Assembly: GCA_964393405.1 (NCBI GenBank) | Contig: CAYMTR010000006.1 | Span: 38,449 to 102,448 of the forward strand | Direction of reading: 5' to 3' | DNA length: 64,000 bases | DNA from: CAYMTR01 sp964393405 | Lineage (GTDB): Bacteria; Bacteroidota; Bacteroidia; Bacteroidales; Prolixibacteraceae | In this document: one piece after another, positions 34,476 to 43,900 of the stretch | Layout: each line of letters starts with the position of its first letter | Numbering within the stretch: position 1 is the first letter of the stretch | The notes under the pieces: generated by a model | What the model saw: only the letters and a program-made list of their open reading frames with translations | The model's database searches: none | What the model was told of the DNA's origin: nothing | Made by a program: the position numbers and the translations under genes

Positions 34476-36143
34476 ATGTGCGGTATTGTAGGAGTTTTTG
34501 ATTTAAAAGTTGATTCACAGTCTTTGCGACAACAGGTTCTCCGTCAGTCAAAAAAAATTAGGCATCGCGGACCCGATTGGTCAGGTATTTACTGTGGCGA
34601 AAAAGCTATAATTGCTCACGAGAGGCTCTCAATCGTTGATCCCGCTTCAGGGAAACAACCTTTATTCAGCAAGGACCGAAAACTAATTTTGGGTGTTAAT
34701 GGCGAAATTTACAATCATAGAGAAATTAGAGAAAGAACTAAAGATAGCTACCAATATATGACTCACTCCGATTGTGAAGTAATTCTTGCTCTTTATCGCG
34801 AAAAAAAGGAGAATTTCCTCGACGATCTGAACGGTATCTTTGCTTTTTGTCTTTATGATGAAGAGGAAGATGCTTACTTAATCGCCCGCGATCATATTGG
34901 TATTATTCCTCTGTATATGGGATGGGACCGCTTAGGTAATTTTTATGTGGCTTCTGAATTAAAGGCTCTTGAAGGTTTTTGTTCCAAAATTCAGGAGTTT
35001 CCCCCCGCAAGTTATTTATATAGTAAAAACTCCGAAATAAAAAGATGGTGGAACAGGGACTGGATTGATTATGAAAATGTTAAAAACAACGTTTCTGACA
35101 TTGATCTTCTAAGACAGTCTTTGGAAGATGCTGTCCACCGCCAGCTGATGTCCGACGTTCCCTACGGCGTGTTATTGTCGGGTGGACTCGATTCTTCTAT
35201 TACCTCTGCTCTTGCTAAGAAATTCAGCGCAAAAAGGGTAGAGGATGGTGATTTAAATGATGCTTGGTGGCCACAGCTTCACTCTTTTGCTATTGGTATT
35301 GAAAATTCCCCTGATTTAATTGCTGCCCGAAAAGTCGCCGATTCTATTGGTACTATTCACCACGAAATAAATTTTACTATCGAGGAAGGGCTCGATGCTA
35401 TTCGCGATGTTATTTACCAAATCGAAACTTACGATGTTACAACTATCAGAGCGTCAACGCCTATGTACTTGCTAGCCAGGGTTATTAAATCTATGGGAAT
35501 AAAAATGGTGCTTAGCGGTGAAGGCGCCGACGAAGTCTTCGGAGGGTATCTTTATTTCCATAAGGCTCCTAATGCTGAAGAGTTTCATAAGGAGACCTTA
35601 AGAAAAATCAATAAGCTTAATCTTTATGACTGCCTCCGTGCTAATAAATCTCTGGCAGCTTGGGGCGTTGAAGGAAGAGTGCCATTCCTCGATAAGGAAT
35701 TCCTTGATGTTGCAATGCGCTTAAATCCTGAAAATAAGATGTCTAAAAACGGACGTATTGAAAAATGGATTCTCCGTAAGGCTTTTGAGGATATTTTGCC
35801 TGAAAGTGTCACATGGAGACAAAAAGAACAGTTTTCCGATGGCGTAGGATACAGCTGGATAGATACTTTGAAAAAGGTCGCCCTTGAGAAAGTTTCTGAC
35901 GAAATGATGGCAACTGCTAAGTTCAGGTTCCCAATTAATACCCCCATGAATAAAGAGGAATATCACTACCGCTCAATTTTTGAGGAATTTTATCCTTCCG
36001 ATTCAGCGGTAAGTTGTGTTCCATCAGTCCCTTCTATTGCATGCAGCACTGCTGAAGCTTTAGCATGGGACGAGTCATTTAGTTCGAACGCCGATCCTTC
36101 AGGTAGGGCAGTTTCATTTATCCATGAAAACGGGTTGAAATAA
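34476..36143 (+). CDS. asnB: Glutamine-hydrolysing asparagine synthase B
   Basis: 555 residues. It makes asparagine from aspartate, glutamine and ATP. MCGIVGVFDLK gives the N-terminal nucleophile Cys2 of the class II glutaminase domain, with IRHRGPDWSGIYCGEKAIIAHERLSIVDPASGKQPL and NGEIYNHREIRE. The synthetase domain has the PP-loop SGGLDSS (235-241) and LSGEGADEVFGGYLYFHKAPNAEEFHKE, WGVEGRVPFLDKEFLDVAM. The size and order agree with AsnB of the E. coli type. A 195-base leader separates it from the efflux terminator; no riboswitch or leader peptide was recognised in it. A chorismatase-like gene follows on the same strand 101 bases downstream. Confidence 0.96.
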   Translation: MCGIVGVFDLKVDSQSLRQQVLRQSKKIRHRGPDWSGIYCGEKAIIAHERLSIVDPASGKQPLFSKDRKLILGVNGEIYNHREIRERTKDSYQYMTHSDCEVILALYREKKENFLDDLNGIFAFCLYDEEEDAYLIARDHIGIIPLYMGWDRLGNFYVASELKALEGFCSKIQEFPPASYLYSKNSEIKRWWNRDWIDYENVKNNVSDIDLLRQSLEDAVHRQLMSDVPYGVLLSGGLDSSITSALAKKFSAKRVEDGDLNDAWWPQLHSFAIGIENSPDLIAARKVADSIGTIHHEINFTIEEGLDAIRDVIYQIETYDVTTIRASTPMYLLARVIKSMGIKMVLSGEGADEVFGGYLYFHKAPNAEEFHKETLRKINKLNLYDCLRANKSLAAWGVEGRVPFLDKEFLDVAMRLNPENKMSKNGRIEKWILRKAFEDILPESVTWRQKEQFSDGVGYSWIDTLKKVALEKVSDEMMATAKFRFPINTPMNKEEYHYRSIFEEFYPSDSAVSCVPSVPSIACSTAEALAWDESFSSNADPSGRAVSFIHENGLK

Positions 36144-36244
36144 TTTTAGTTTTTTAGCTTGTAAAAGTTATTACAAATCAATCCAAACATATTATCTTGC
36201 AAAGTTTTTTTAAGAAATGAACTTTACTTGAATTTTTAATTGTT

Positions 36245-37474
36245 GTGTATAAGGGATTGCCGTATATAGGCTTGACCGAAAGTTTGGAAATAGATTGTAA
36301 AATGGGATTGATAAAGCCAACCTTTAAAATTATTTCACCTGAACTGACAGGTAATTTTGAAAATCAATGGAATAGCTGTTTAAAGCAATTAGAACATATT
36401 TCATTTCATTCTGATTTGAAGCCTGTAAGGGTTAATATTTTCGTGAAATCAAATAATCAAAACGATTATCTTTCACAGGTAAGTCATATTGAATCTACAA
36501 TTTTTAAAGCTTTCAATAATGAATGCCCTCCCTTTGGCGTAGTTATGCAGGAACCTGAAGATCCTTTCCTCGTGCTGCTCGAAGTGGCCTTTATCAATCA
36601 GCACGCTGCGAAAATTACTTACGGTAATTTCCATAATCGCCCTTATTGTGTTATCGATACTAAAAACTATAAGGAATACTGGACCGTTGGTGCTCAGTCT
36701 GTTCACCCCGACTTCAATATTCTAAAATCTTCAGAAGCTTCATTTTCATATTTGAGCGATCTGTATGAACATCTTGGTTTGTCTTTTGACAACATCGTCC
36801 GCCAATGGAACTACGTTGGGGGTATCCTCGATAAAGAAGTTATCGGCGATAGGGAAAGACAACATTATCAGATGTTTAACGAAACAAGAAGTATCTACTA
36901 TAACAAATATCGCAAAAGAAGCGACTTCCCTGCGGCTACCGGCATCGGAATGCTTTACCTTGGTGTATGCATCGATAGTTTTGCTGTCACCGGAAACGAA
37001 AATCTTAAGATAATTCCTGTGAGCAGCCCCGTTCAAAGTGAATCATACAAGTATGGCCAAAAAGTACTTGTGGGTGCTCCCGATTGCAAGCTTAATAAAA
37101 ACCAGCCTCCTCAGTTTGAAAGGGCTAAACTCATTGTCCTGAACAACGCTTCCCGCCTGATTATTTCAGGTACAGCTTCTATCGTTGGGGAAGAAACTGT
37201 TGGTATTGGCGATGTCGAAGAACAAACTAGAATTACTATTAAGAATATTAATGCCCTTACCAGCCCTGAAAATGTTAAAAGGCATTATCCCGAAATTAAG
37301 TCTTTGCCCGATAAGTACAGCTACGTCCGGGTTTACGTTAAAAATAAGGGCGATATCTCGAAGGTGAGAGAGATTTGTAACGAAACTTATGGCGATACTC
37401 CAGCTACTTATGTTGTGGCTGACATTTGCAGAGATAACTTGTTGGTCGAAATTGAGACAGAATTAATCTCCTGA
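36245..37474 (+). CDS. Chorismatase/Rid-like protein (FkbO/Hyg5-like)
   Basis: 409 residues from a GTG start; an ATG at 36302 (MGLIKPTFKI) is an alternative. The sequence resembles the chorismatase/YjgF-Rid superfamily. There is a first half with WTVGAQSVHPDF, then DLYEHLGLSFDNIVRQWNYVGGI...ERQHYQMFNETRSIYYNKY, and a second half with RLIISGTASIVGEETVGIGDVEEQTRITIKNINAL and the C-terminal CRDNLLVEIETE. The ISGTASI.G..t...GD...Q and CR..LLVEIE motifs are those of chorismatases that cleave chorismate to hydroxybenzoate or dihydroxy-cyclohexadiene acids. I cannot prove it acts on chorismate. It sits between asnB and a GH3 gene, with no other secondary-metabolite genes, so its pathway is unclear. 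Confidence 0.65.
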   Translation: MYKGLPYIGLTESLEIDCKMGLIKPTFKIISPELTGNFENQWNSCLKQLEHISFHSDLKPVRVNIFVKSNNQNDYLSQVSHIESTIFKAFNNECPPFGVVMQEPEDPFLVLLEVAFINQHAAKITYGNFHNRPYCVIDTKNYKEYWTVGAQSVHPDFNILKSSEASFSYLSDLYEHLGLSFDNIVRQWNYVGGILDKEVIGDRERQHYQMFNETRSIYYNKYRKRSDFPAATGIGMLYLGVCIDSFAVTGNENLKIIPVSSPVQSESYKYGQKVLVGAPDCKLNKNQPPQFERAKLIVLNNASRLIISGTASIVGEETVGIGDVEEQTRITIKNINALTSPENVKRHYPEIKSLPDKYSYVRVYVKNKGDISKVREICNETYGDTPATYVVADICRDNLLVEIETELIS

Positions 37475-37568
37475 CTTGACTTTTATCTTTCTTTTCACTT
37501 ATTTTATTGCGTATTTTAGTTTCTTCATTGAAATTGGAATATTTATATCTATCTAATAACTCACAGCT

Positions 37569-39731
37569 ATGAAAAAAATTCTTGTCGTGTTCTTTTGTGT
37601 ATCCATGTTTTTGTCGTGTACTAAACAAAATGATAATCTTCCCGTAGTTAAAAATGAACCGTTTAAGCCTTTCTCGACTCCCGTTTCTTACGATGATGCT
37701 TTCAAAAAAGCCGATTCTATTGTGAAAAGCATGTCAGTCGATGAACGAATAGAAATGATCGGTGGTCATAATTTCTTTTTCATTAATGGCGTTGAAAAGG
37801 CCAATCTTCCTCGTCTTTATCTTTCCGATGCAACTCAGGGTGTGCATCTTAGAAAGCATCTCGATGCTCAACTTGAAAAATCAGTTGCCTTGCCAAGCCC
37901 TATTTTGCTTACTTCTACCTGGAATAGAAAAATAGCATACGAATATGCTAAAAGCGTTGGTGAAGAATGCAGAGCAGGCGATATTGCTGTTCTCCTTGGC
38001 CCGGGAATGAATATTTACAGAGTTTCTCAAAACGGTAGAAACTTTGAATACTTTGGTGAAGACCCCTTCCTCGCTGCCCGAATGATCGAAAATTATATCG
38101 TTGGTGTTCAAAGTACAGGTACTATTGCAACCTTGAAACATTTTCTTTGTAATAACACCGACCACCGAAGAAGAACTTCAAACTCTATCGTTTCTGATAG
38201 GACTTTACACGAAATTTATCTTCCTGCTTTTAAAGCTGGTGTTGATGCCGGTGCCCTCGCTGTAATGACTTCTTATAATCAGGTTAACGGCGAATATGCT
38301 GCTCATAGCGATTTTGCCATCAACAACCTGCTTAGAACTCAACTTGGGTTTAAATGGCTTGTTATGTCCGACTGGTGGTCAATATGGGACCCTGTAAAAG
38401 CAATGAAATCAGGTCTTGACCTTGATATGCCGGGCGAAGGCGACCTCAATTGGAAAATGTTCAAAAAATATGGCGATACTTTTTTAAGGTCTAACGCAAA
38501 AAGATTATTGAAGGAAGGTAAAGTTACGGAAGATGACATCAACCGGATGGCTACCAATATTATTGCTACCGAGCTTGCTATGGAACTCGATAAACGCCCT
38601 GTTAAAGAGGATGCTTTCCTGAATAATTTCAAGCTACATGAGGATATTGGTCTTCAGACTGCAAGGGAAGGTATAGTTCTTCTCAAGAATGAAAACAATA
38701 TTTTACCCCTCAAGGGTGCTGAAATGAAAATTCTTCTTACCGGTTTCTTTGCCGATGACAGAATGAGCGGTGGAGGTGCTGCTGATGTTGAGGGCTACGA
38801 CTGGGTTACTATTAACAGCGGATTGAAAAACCGCTTTGGAGAACAAGTGATTTATTCGAAAGATCCTTCCGACGAAGAAGTTAAAAGTGCTGATGTAGTC
38901 ATTGTAAGCATAGGCACAAAAGACTCCGAAGGATGGGATAAAAGTTTTAACCTGCCCGATGAGATGAATAATTTTGTATCTGAAATTTCAGCTTTAAATG
39001 AAAATGTTATCGTTGTTGTAAATTCAGGTAGCGGCGTTAATATGACTGCATGGAACGATAAAGTTTCTGCTGTTATTTACGGCTGGTACCCCGGACAAGC
39101 AGGCAACAAAGCTTTGGCAGAAATCATTGCAGGCGATGTTTCTCCGTCAGGAAAACTTCCTGTAACTATCGAAAAACGATTCGAAGATTCACCCGGATTC
39201 CCATACATTCCTGAAGGAGAAAGCATTAATGGTAGCTGGGACACCGATGCTGACATGTTCGCGCCTATTTATGATGTCAATTATAAAGAAGGTGTATTTG
39301 TTGGTTACCGTTGGTATGAATCAAAAAATATCGAACCTTTATATCCTTTTGGTCATGGTTTATCATATTCTACTTTCGAATATTCAGGTCTCAAACTTGG
39401 CAAGAATCAGATTCAAAAGGGAGAAACCCTTAAGCTTAGCTTTGTTCTTGAAAACACTGGCAGGGTAGCGGCATCTGAAATTGCCCAGCTTTATGTGCAG
39501 GATGTAAACTCTTCTGTAGCAAGACCAATCAAGGAGCTTAAAGATTTTATTAAAGTAAGCATGCAGCCTGATGAAAAGTTATTGGTTGAACTTGAAATTT
39601 CAGAAGAAGATTTATCGTTCTGGGATGAAACATCATCTAAGTGGCTTGCTGAACCCGGTAAGTTTAATGTAATGATTGGAAGCTCATCAAAAGATATAAA
39701 ATTAAAAGGCTCTTTCAGCCTTGCAGAATAA
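37569..39731 (+). CDS. Glycoside hydrolase family 3 (beta-glucosidase/beta-xylosidase type)
   Basis: 720 residues with a lipoprotein signal (VSMFLSC, Cys17). GH3 enzymes release terminal beta-linked sugars with retention. The N-terminal TIM barrel has LYLSDATQGVHLRKHL, LLGPGMNIYRVSQNGRNFEYFGEDPFLAARM, ATLKHFLCNNTDHRRRTSN and the nucleophile Asp268 in LVMSDWWSIWD. The (alpha/beta)6 sandwich contains GIVLLKNENNILPLKG and GWYPGQAGNKALAEIIAGDVSPSGKLPVTIEK. The C-terminal FnIII-like domain holds YPFGHGLSYSTFEYSGL and GRVAASEIAQLYVQD. Substrate cannot be fixed. It is followed by a strong terminator. Confidence 0.93.
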   Translation: MKKILVVFFCVSMFLSCTKQNDNLPVVKNEPFKPFSTPVSYDDAFKKADSIVKSMSVDERIEMIGGHNFFFINGVEKANLPRLYLSDATQGVHLRKHLDAQLEKSVALPSPILLTSTWNRKIAYEYAKSVGEECRAGDIAVLLGPGMNIYRVSQNGRNFEYFGEDPFLAARMIENYIVGVQSTGTIATLKHFLCNNTDHRRRTSNSIVSDRTLHEIYLPAFKAGVDAGALAVMTSYNQVNGEYAAHSDFAINNLLRTQLGFKWLVMSDWWSIWDPVKAMKSGLDLDMPGEGDLNWKMFKKYGDTFLRSNAKRLLKEGKVTEDDINRMATNIIATELAMELDKRPVKEDAFLNNFKLHEDIGLQTAREGIVLLKNENNILPLKGAEMKILLTGFFADDRMSGGGAADVEGYDWVTINSGLKNRFGEQVIYSKDPSDEEVKSADVVIVSIGTKDSEGWDKSFNLPDEMNNFVSEISALNENVIVVVNSGSGVNMTAWNDKVSAVIYGWYPGQAGNKALAEIIAGDVSPSGKLPVTIEKRFEDSPGFPYIPEGESINGSWDTDADMFAPIYDVNYKEGVFVGYRWYESKNIEPLYPFGHGLSYSTFEYSGLKLGKNQIQKGETLKLSFVLENTGRVAASEIAQLYVQDVNSSVARPIKELKDFIKVSMQPDEKLLVELEISEEDLSFWDETSSKWLAEPGKFNVMIGSSSKDIKLKGSFSLAE

Positions 39732-39760
39732 GATTACGAAGGCTTAAATAAATTATTCTT

Positions 39761-39796
39761 AAACCGATAATGTTGAATCATTATCGGTTTTTTTTA
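39761..39796 (+). terminator. Terminator of the GH3 gene
   Basis: AAACCGATAATG (39761-39772) pairs with CATTATCGGTTT (39779-39790) around TTGAAT, followed by a T-run to 39795. Confidence 0.92.
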
Positions 39797-39840
39797 TTGG
39801 AAAGGCTATAAAACATTTATTTGTTGTCTATAGACCCAAT

Positions 39841-40003
39841 ATTTACCAAATAGCTACCCCATTCTTACCCCAGCCCAATTTTCAGCAAAGTGGAAGACAT
39901 GAAATTGGTATGTTGGTCGAATGTGGTACGAATGTGGTCCCTATGTGGTCCCTATGTGAGCTTGCCCTAACTTACCGTTATTTACCCTAAAATTGGTACA
40001 CAG
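39841..40003. repeat. Array of TACC/GGTN motifs with about 11-bp spacing, alternating orientation
   Basis: Three blocks are visible: TACC-type motifs in 39841-39876; GGT motifs at 39907, 39915, 39925, 39936 and 39947 (including two near-identical units ATGTGGTCCCT) with the degenerate last unit at 39958; and TACC/GCCC motifs in 39963-39990, ending in ATTGGTACAC. Spacing is mostly 10-11 bases, one DNA helical turn. The stretch fills the gap between the GH3 terminator and yhcH and has no ORF. It looks like a protein-binding array; the class is unknown. Confidence 0.6.
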
Positions 40004-40105
40004 TTTTTAAAAGTTCACTAATTTTTTACTAGTTTTTTTAACCCTTAAAAAATATCATGTATCTTTCCGTTTCCAGTGAAACAAACGAGTGCTAAAATAT
40101 ATACT

Positions 40106-40558
40106 ATGATATTGGATAAAATTGAAAATGCGGCTAAATACATGGGAATTTGCAGCTTGATTGATGAAGGGTTGAAATTTATTATTGAAAACGATTTCGC
40201 AAGAGCAGATACAGGCAAGTTAATTTTAAAAGATGAGCAGCTTTATGCGATGATTAATGAATATCAGACAAAACCTGAATCGGAGTGTAAACTTGAAGCT
40301 CACCAGAAATATATCGATATTCAGCTTATGGTTTCAGGTGAAGAAAAGATTGGGTTTTCGACGCTAAAGAATCAGCAGCCTTCAATTCCTTATAACGCTG
40401 AAAAAGATATTCTGTTTTATGATGATGAAGTTGCATTTTTCAAACTTACAGCAGGCATGTTCGCAATTTTCTTCCCTGACGATTTGCATCAACCGGGTGT
40501 TCAAATTGATGACGCAAGTGCGGTTAAGAAAGTTGTAGTCAAAGTTTTAGCCCGATAA
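40106..40558 (+). CDS. YhcH/YjgK/YiaL family protein (DUF386)
   Basis: 150 residues from ATG 40106, MILDKIENAAKYMGICSLIDEGLKFI, the usual start of the family; the upstream GTG at 40076 is less likely. These cupin-fold proteins are linked to sugar acid or amino-sugar metabolism and the beta subunit of EbgC. Conserved features include LEAHQKYIDIQLMVSGEEKIGF, DILFYDDEVAFFKLTAGMFAIFFPDDLHQPGVQIDDASAVKKVVVKVL, with metal-binding His/Glu residues (H in EAHQKYID, H in DDLHQPG). It stands alone after a phased repeat array. An uronate role beside the pectin genes is possible, but they are not close. Confidence 0.88.
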   Translation: MILDKIENAAKYMGICSLIDEGLKFIIENDFARADTGKLILKDEQLYAMINEYQTKPESECKLEAHQKYIDIQLMVSGEEKIGFSTLKNQQPSIPYNAEKDILFYDDEVAFFKLTAGMFAIFFPDDLHQPGVQIDDASAVKKVVVKVLAR

Positions 40559-40734
40559 ATGACAGATCTTCTGAATTGTCCCTTGCTAATAATAAAAAGG
40601 GTGAGAAGGAAACTATCTTGTTGAGGGACTTATATGGTTCATATAACATAAAAGACGAAATTGCGTTTAAAAGGGTAGGGTATTCTTCAAAATGGAGGTA
40701 TTATAATAAACTAAAACTTAATGAGAAAAAATAA
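40559..40734 (+). pseudogene. Possible 3' remnant of an unknown gene
   Basis: One frame stays open through the 3' end of yhcH and beyond, to a TAA at 40732-40734. It reads PINDRSSELSLANNKKGE..., then KETILLRDLYGSYNIKDEI and AFKRVGYSSKWRYYNKLKL. The composition (aromatic and basic residues in the last 35) looks like real protein, yet there is no in-frame start after the yhcH stop. I do not recognise the family. The feature may be the scar of a gene lost through recombination at the nearby repeat array. Confidence 0.35.
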
Positions 40735-40961
40735 ACCTGACGACTCTTCTTGTGGGTCATATTATTCCGACTGTTTTTCAACTACTTGGACATTTTCTAT
40801 TTCTAATATAGTGTTCTTGCTCTGTTTTACAGGCGAGGTATAAATTTTAATAGATAATTAAATTAAACATTAATAAATGTGCAAACACGTAATTGAATGA
40901 TTAATCGGAGTAAATTGCAAGATAAATTGCAAAGGGTACGAATATTGTAAACCGTTTATGC
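40735..40961. other. Gene-free leader upstream of the LRR surface protein
   Basis: AT-rich; it holds two copies of AAATTGCAA (near 40913-40921 and 40924-40933) but no clear terminator or exact TAnnTTTG promoter. These repeats may be regulatory. Confidence 0.3.
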
Positions 40962-43900
40962 ATGAAGATAACTAAGACGATCATACTAATAATACTTTTA
41001 TTCAATTGTTCATTTTTAAGGGCACAAACAAAGGGAGGTGTAGCACTACAGGATTACGAAGCTCTGGAGGCAATTTATAATGAATTAGACGGACCTAACT
41101 GGACGAATAAAACTAATTGGTTGTCTGGTAATGTTTCAACATGGTTTGGTGTTTCTGTGTCCAGTGGGAGGGTTGTAAAAATTGAATTATTCAATAATAA
41201 ATTAAAAGGGATGTTACCATTCGAAATTAGAGACCTTACCGAGCTAAGATCTTTAGATTTGTCGAATAATGAGATTAGTGGCAGTCTTCCCCCAAGTTTT
41301 ACTAATCTAACAAAACTGGAATACCTTTATTTGCAGTCAAACAAAATTGGAGGAACAATACCTGTTAATATTGGAAATTTAAGTTCTTTAAAGAAAATCA
41401 ATATTTCTGAGAACAGATTGACTGATAAATTTCCCGATTCTTTTTGGACTTTAATAAACCTTAGCGAGATTCAGTTTAGAACCAATCTATTACAAGGAGG
41501 TTTGCCGGAAGAGATTGGCAATCTTACAGAACTTCAGGTTTTGAGGCTTGAAAATAACTCGTTAGAGGGACCTCTTCCATATGGATTGTGGAATCTAACC
41601 AAGCTCGTAAGACTTCAATTGACAAATAATAATTTTTGGGGTCAGGTAGTTGAGAATATTGGGAATTTACAATTTTTAAGGTTTTTACATTTACATGGAA
41701 ACGAATTCAGTGGTAAACTTCCTACGTCTTTGTTTACCATAAACACTCTGCAAGAATTAAGGGCTGGAGATAATAACTTCATCGGAATTTTACCTCCTGA
41801 AATTGAGAACCTTGTAAACTTAAGGATTCTTGAGGCTCAGTCAAATGAACTCAGTGGTAATATACCTAACGAAATTTGTAATTTAGAGAGACTAGAACAA
41901 CTTGATTTATCTGAAAATAATTTCACTGGAGGAATTCCTTCAGATATTGGTAACTTAGAAGTTCTATATTCTATAAGATTATTCGACAATCAACTTACGG
42001 GAAGTATTCCCAGTTCTTTTTGGGGAATGACAAAGCTTGAAACATGTAATATATCTGATAATCAATTGTCAGGAGTTATCCCTGAAGATATAGGTAATCT
42101 TAAGGATTTAAAGATATTTGAAATAAAATCGAATAATTTTAGTGGAAATTTTCCCTCGAACATTGGGAACCTGACAAATCTTAGGAGACTGTATATTAAT
42201 GATAATTCTTTTAGTGGAGATCTGCCTTCAACTATAAATAAGCTGGGCTTATTGCAAGATTTTAACATCAGGAATAATGATTTCAATGGTTTGCCAATAT
42301 TCTATGTTACAGATTCATTAGTAAACCTTGATAGCTTTATTTGTGATTATAATAAATTTACTTTTGAGGATTTTCAGATAAATAAGTTATTACTCACTAC
42401 AATTAAAGTAACCTACAGCCCTCAAAAGAAGTTTGGAGTAAAGCGTGATTATTACGTAACTGATAACAATCCTTTTTCGTTTAATATTAAATGCGATGGG
42501 ACTAATCTTAACTATGTTTGGATGACCGGATCAATTGAAAATGGTTCTAAAACTCCTCCTAAAGGATCAAATATTAGCACATTAAGTGATAAAATACAAT
42601 TTAGTCCCGTTGATATAAAGGATTATGCATATTACAATGTATTAGTCACTAATAATGATCCTGAGTTTAGTCTTTCATTGGAATCAGAAGATGTTCACCT
42701 TATTGTTAATGAAAATTGTATAAAGCCGGATTCAACTGCATTGGTTGGATTTTACAACTTCTATAATGAATATAAAAAGACATGGAAGCGTTATGATAAT
42801 TGGTTAGAGGGTCCTATAAGTACTTGGTATGGAGTTAAAATCGATTCATGTAATGTAGTATCTTTAGAATTACCGGATAATAATATTTCAGGAAAACTGT
42901 CTGATACTATCAGATATTTATCAAAACTTAGAATTTTAAATTTATCGAGCAATTCAATTAACGGAGATATTCCTACAGAGATTAGTGATTTAACCTCATT
43001 GGAGGTACTTAATTTAAGCCATAACGAAATTCCTGGCAGTATTCCTTCTACAATTCTTGAATTAGCGAATCTTAAATATCTTGATTTAAGCGATAACCAA
43101 ATGGATGGAATAATTCCTCCTCAATTAGGTGATTTATCTGAACTTGAAGTATTAAAACTGAACAACAATCAATTTAGTGGCGATATAAATAATGGCAATA
43201 TTTCAGACCTTAAAAATATTACACACCTGAACATCAGCTATAACGAATTGGAAGGGAGGATTGAGAAAACTATATCCGGTATGCCAAAGGTAGAACAGTT
43301 TATAGCCAACAATAACCAATTAACAGGAAATATTCCTGCATCAGTTGGGATTCTTACAAGCCTTGATACACTTCGGCTTGAATATAATTTGCTTGACGGT
43401 GAGATCCCTCCTGAAATAGGAAATGCTACAGATTTAATTTATCTCGGGTTGTCGCACAATGCTTTCTCAGGTGCCTTGCCTCAATCTTTGTGGAACCTGA
43501 CTAACCTTAGAGTTTTGCTTCTTGGAAATAACGATTTATCGGAAGAAATATCAAGTGATATAGGAAAGCTTGTGAATTTGAATGTCCTATCCTTGAATTT
43601 TAATGAATTCACTGGTGAAATACCTGCTTCATTCGGTAATCTGAGTAATCTGAAATATGCTTATCTGGATTCAAATTACTTTGAAGGAGCTCTTGTTAAT
43701 GAGGTCGCCAATTTCACAAATCTGGTGGAATTGAAGTTAGATCACAACCGTTTTAGTGAGATACCTTCGTTGAACAATGTTTCTGACACTGTTACAACTG
43801 AGTTCAACAAACTTACTTTTGAAGACCTTGAAAGAAGTACCGATTCAATAAGAAGAGGAAAAAGGGTTGATTTTTCATATATTCCTCAGGACACTATTGG

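Noticed and set aside
36473..37367. Alternative frames within the chorismatase-like gene
   Set aside because: Fully nested in a frame with clear family motifs; no independent start signals.
39841..40003. CRISPR array
   Set aside because: Units are only about 11 bases with no spacers and mixed orientation; no cas gene is present in the window.
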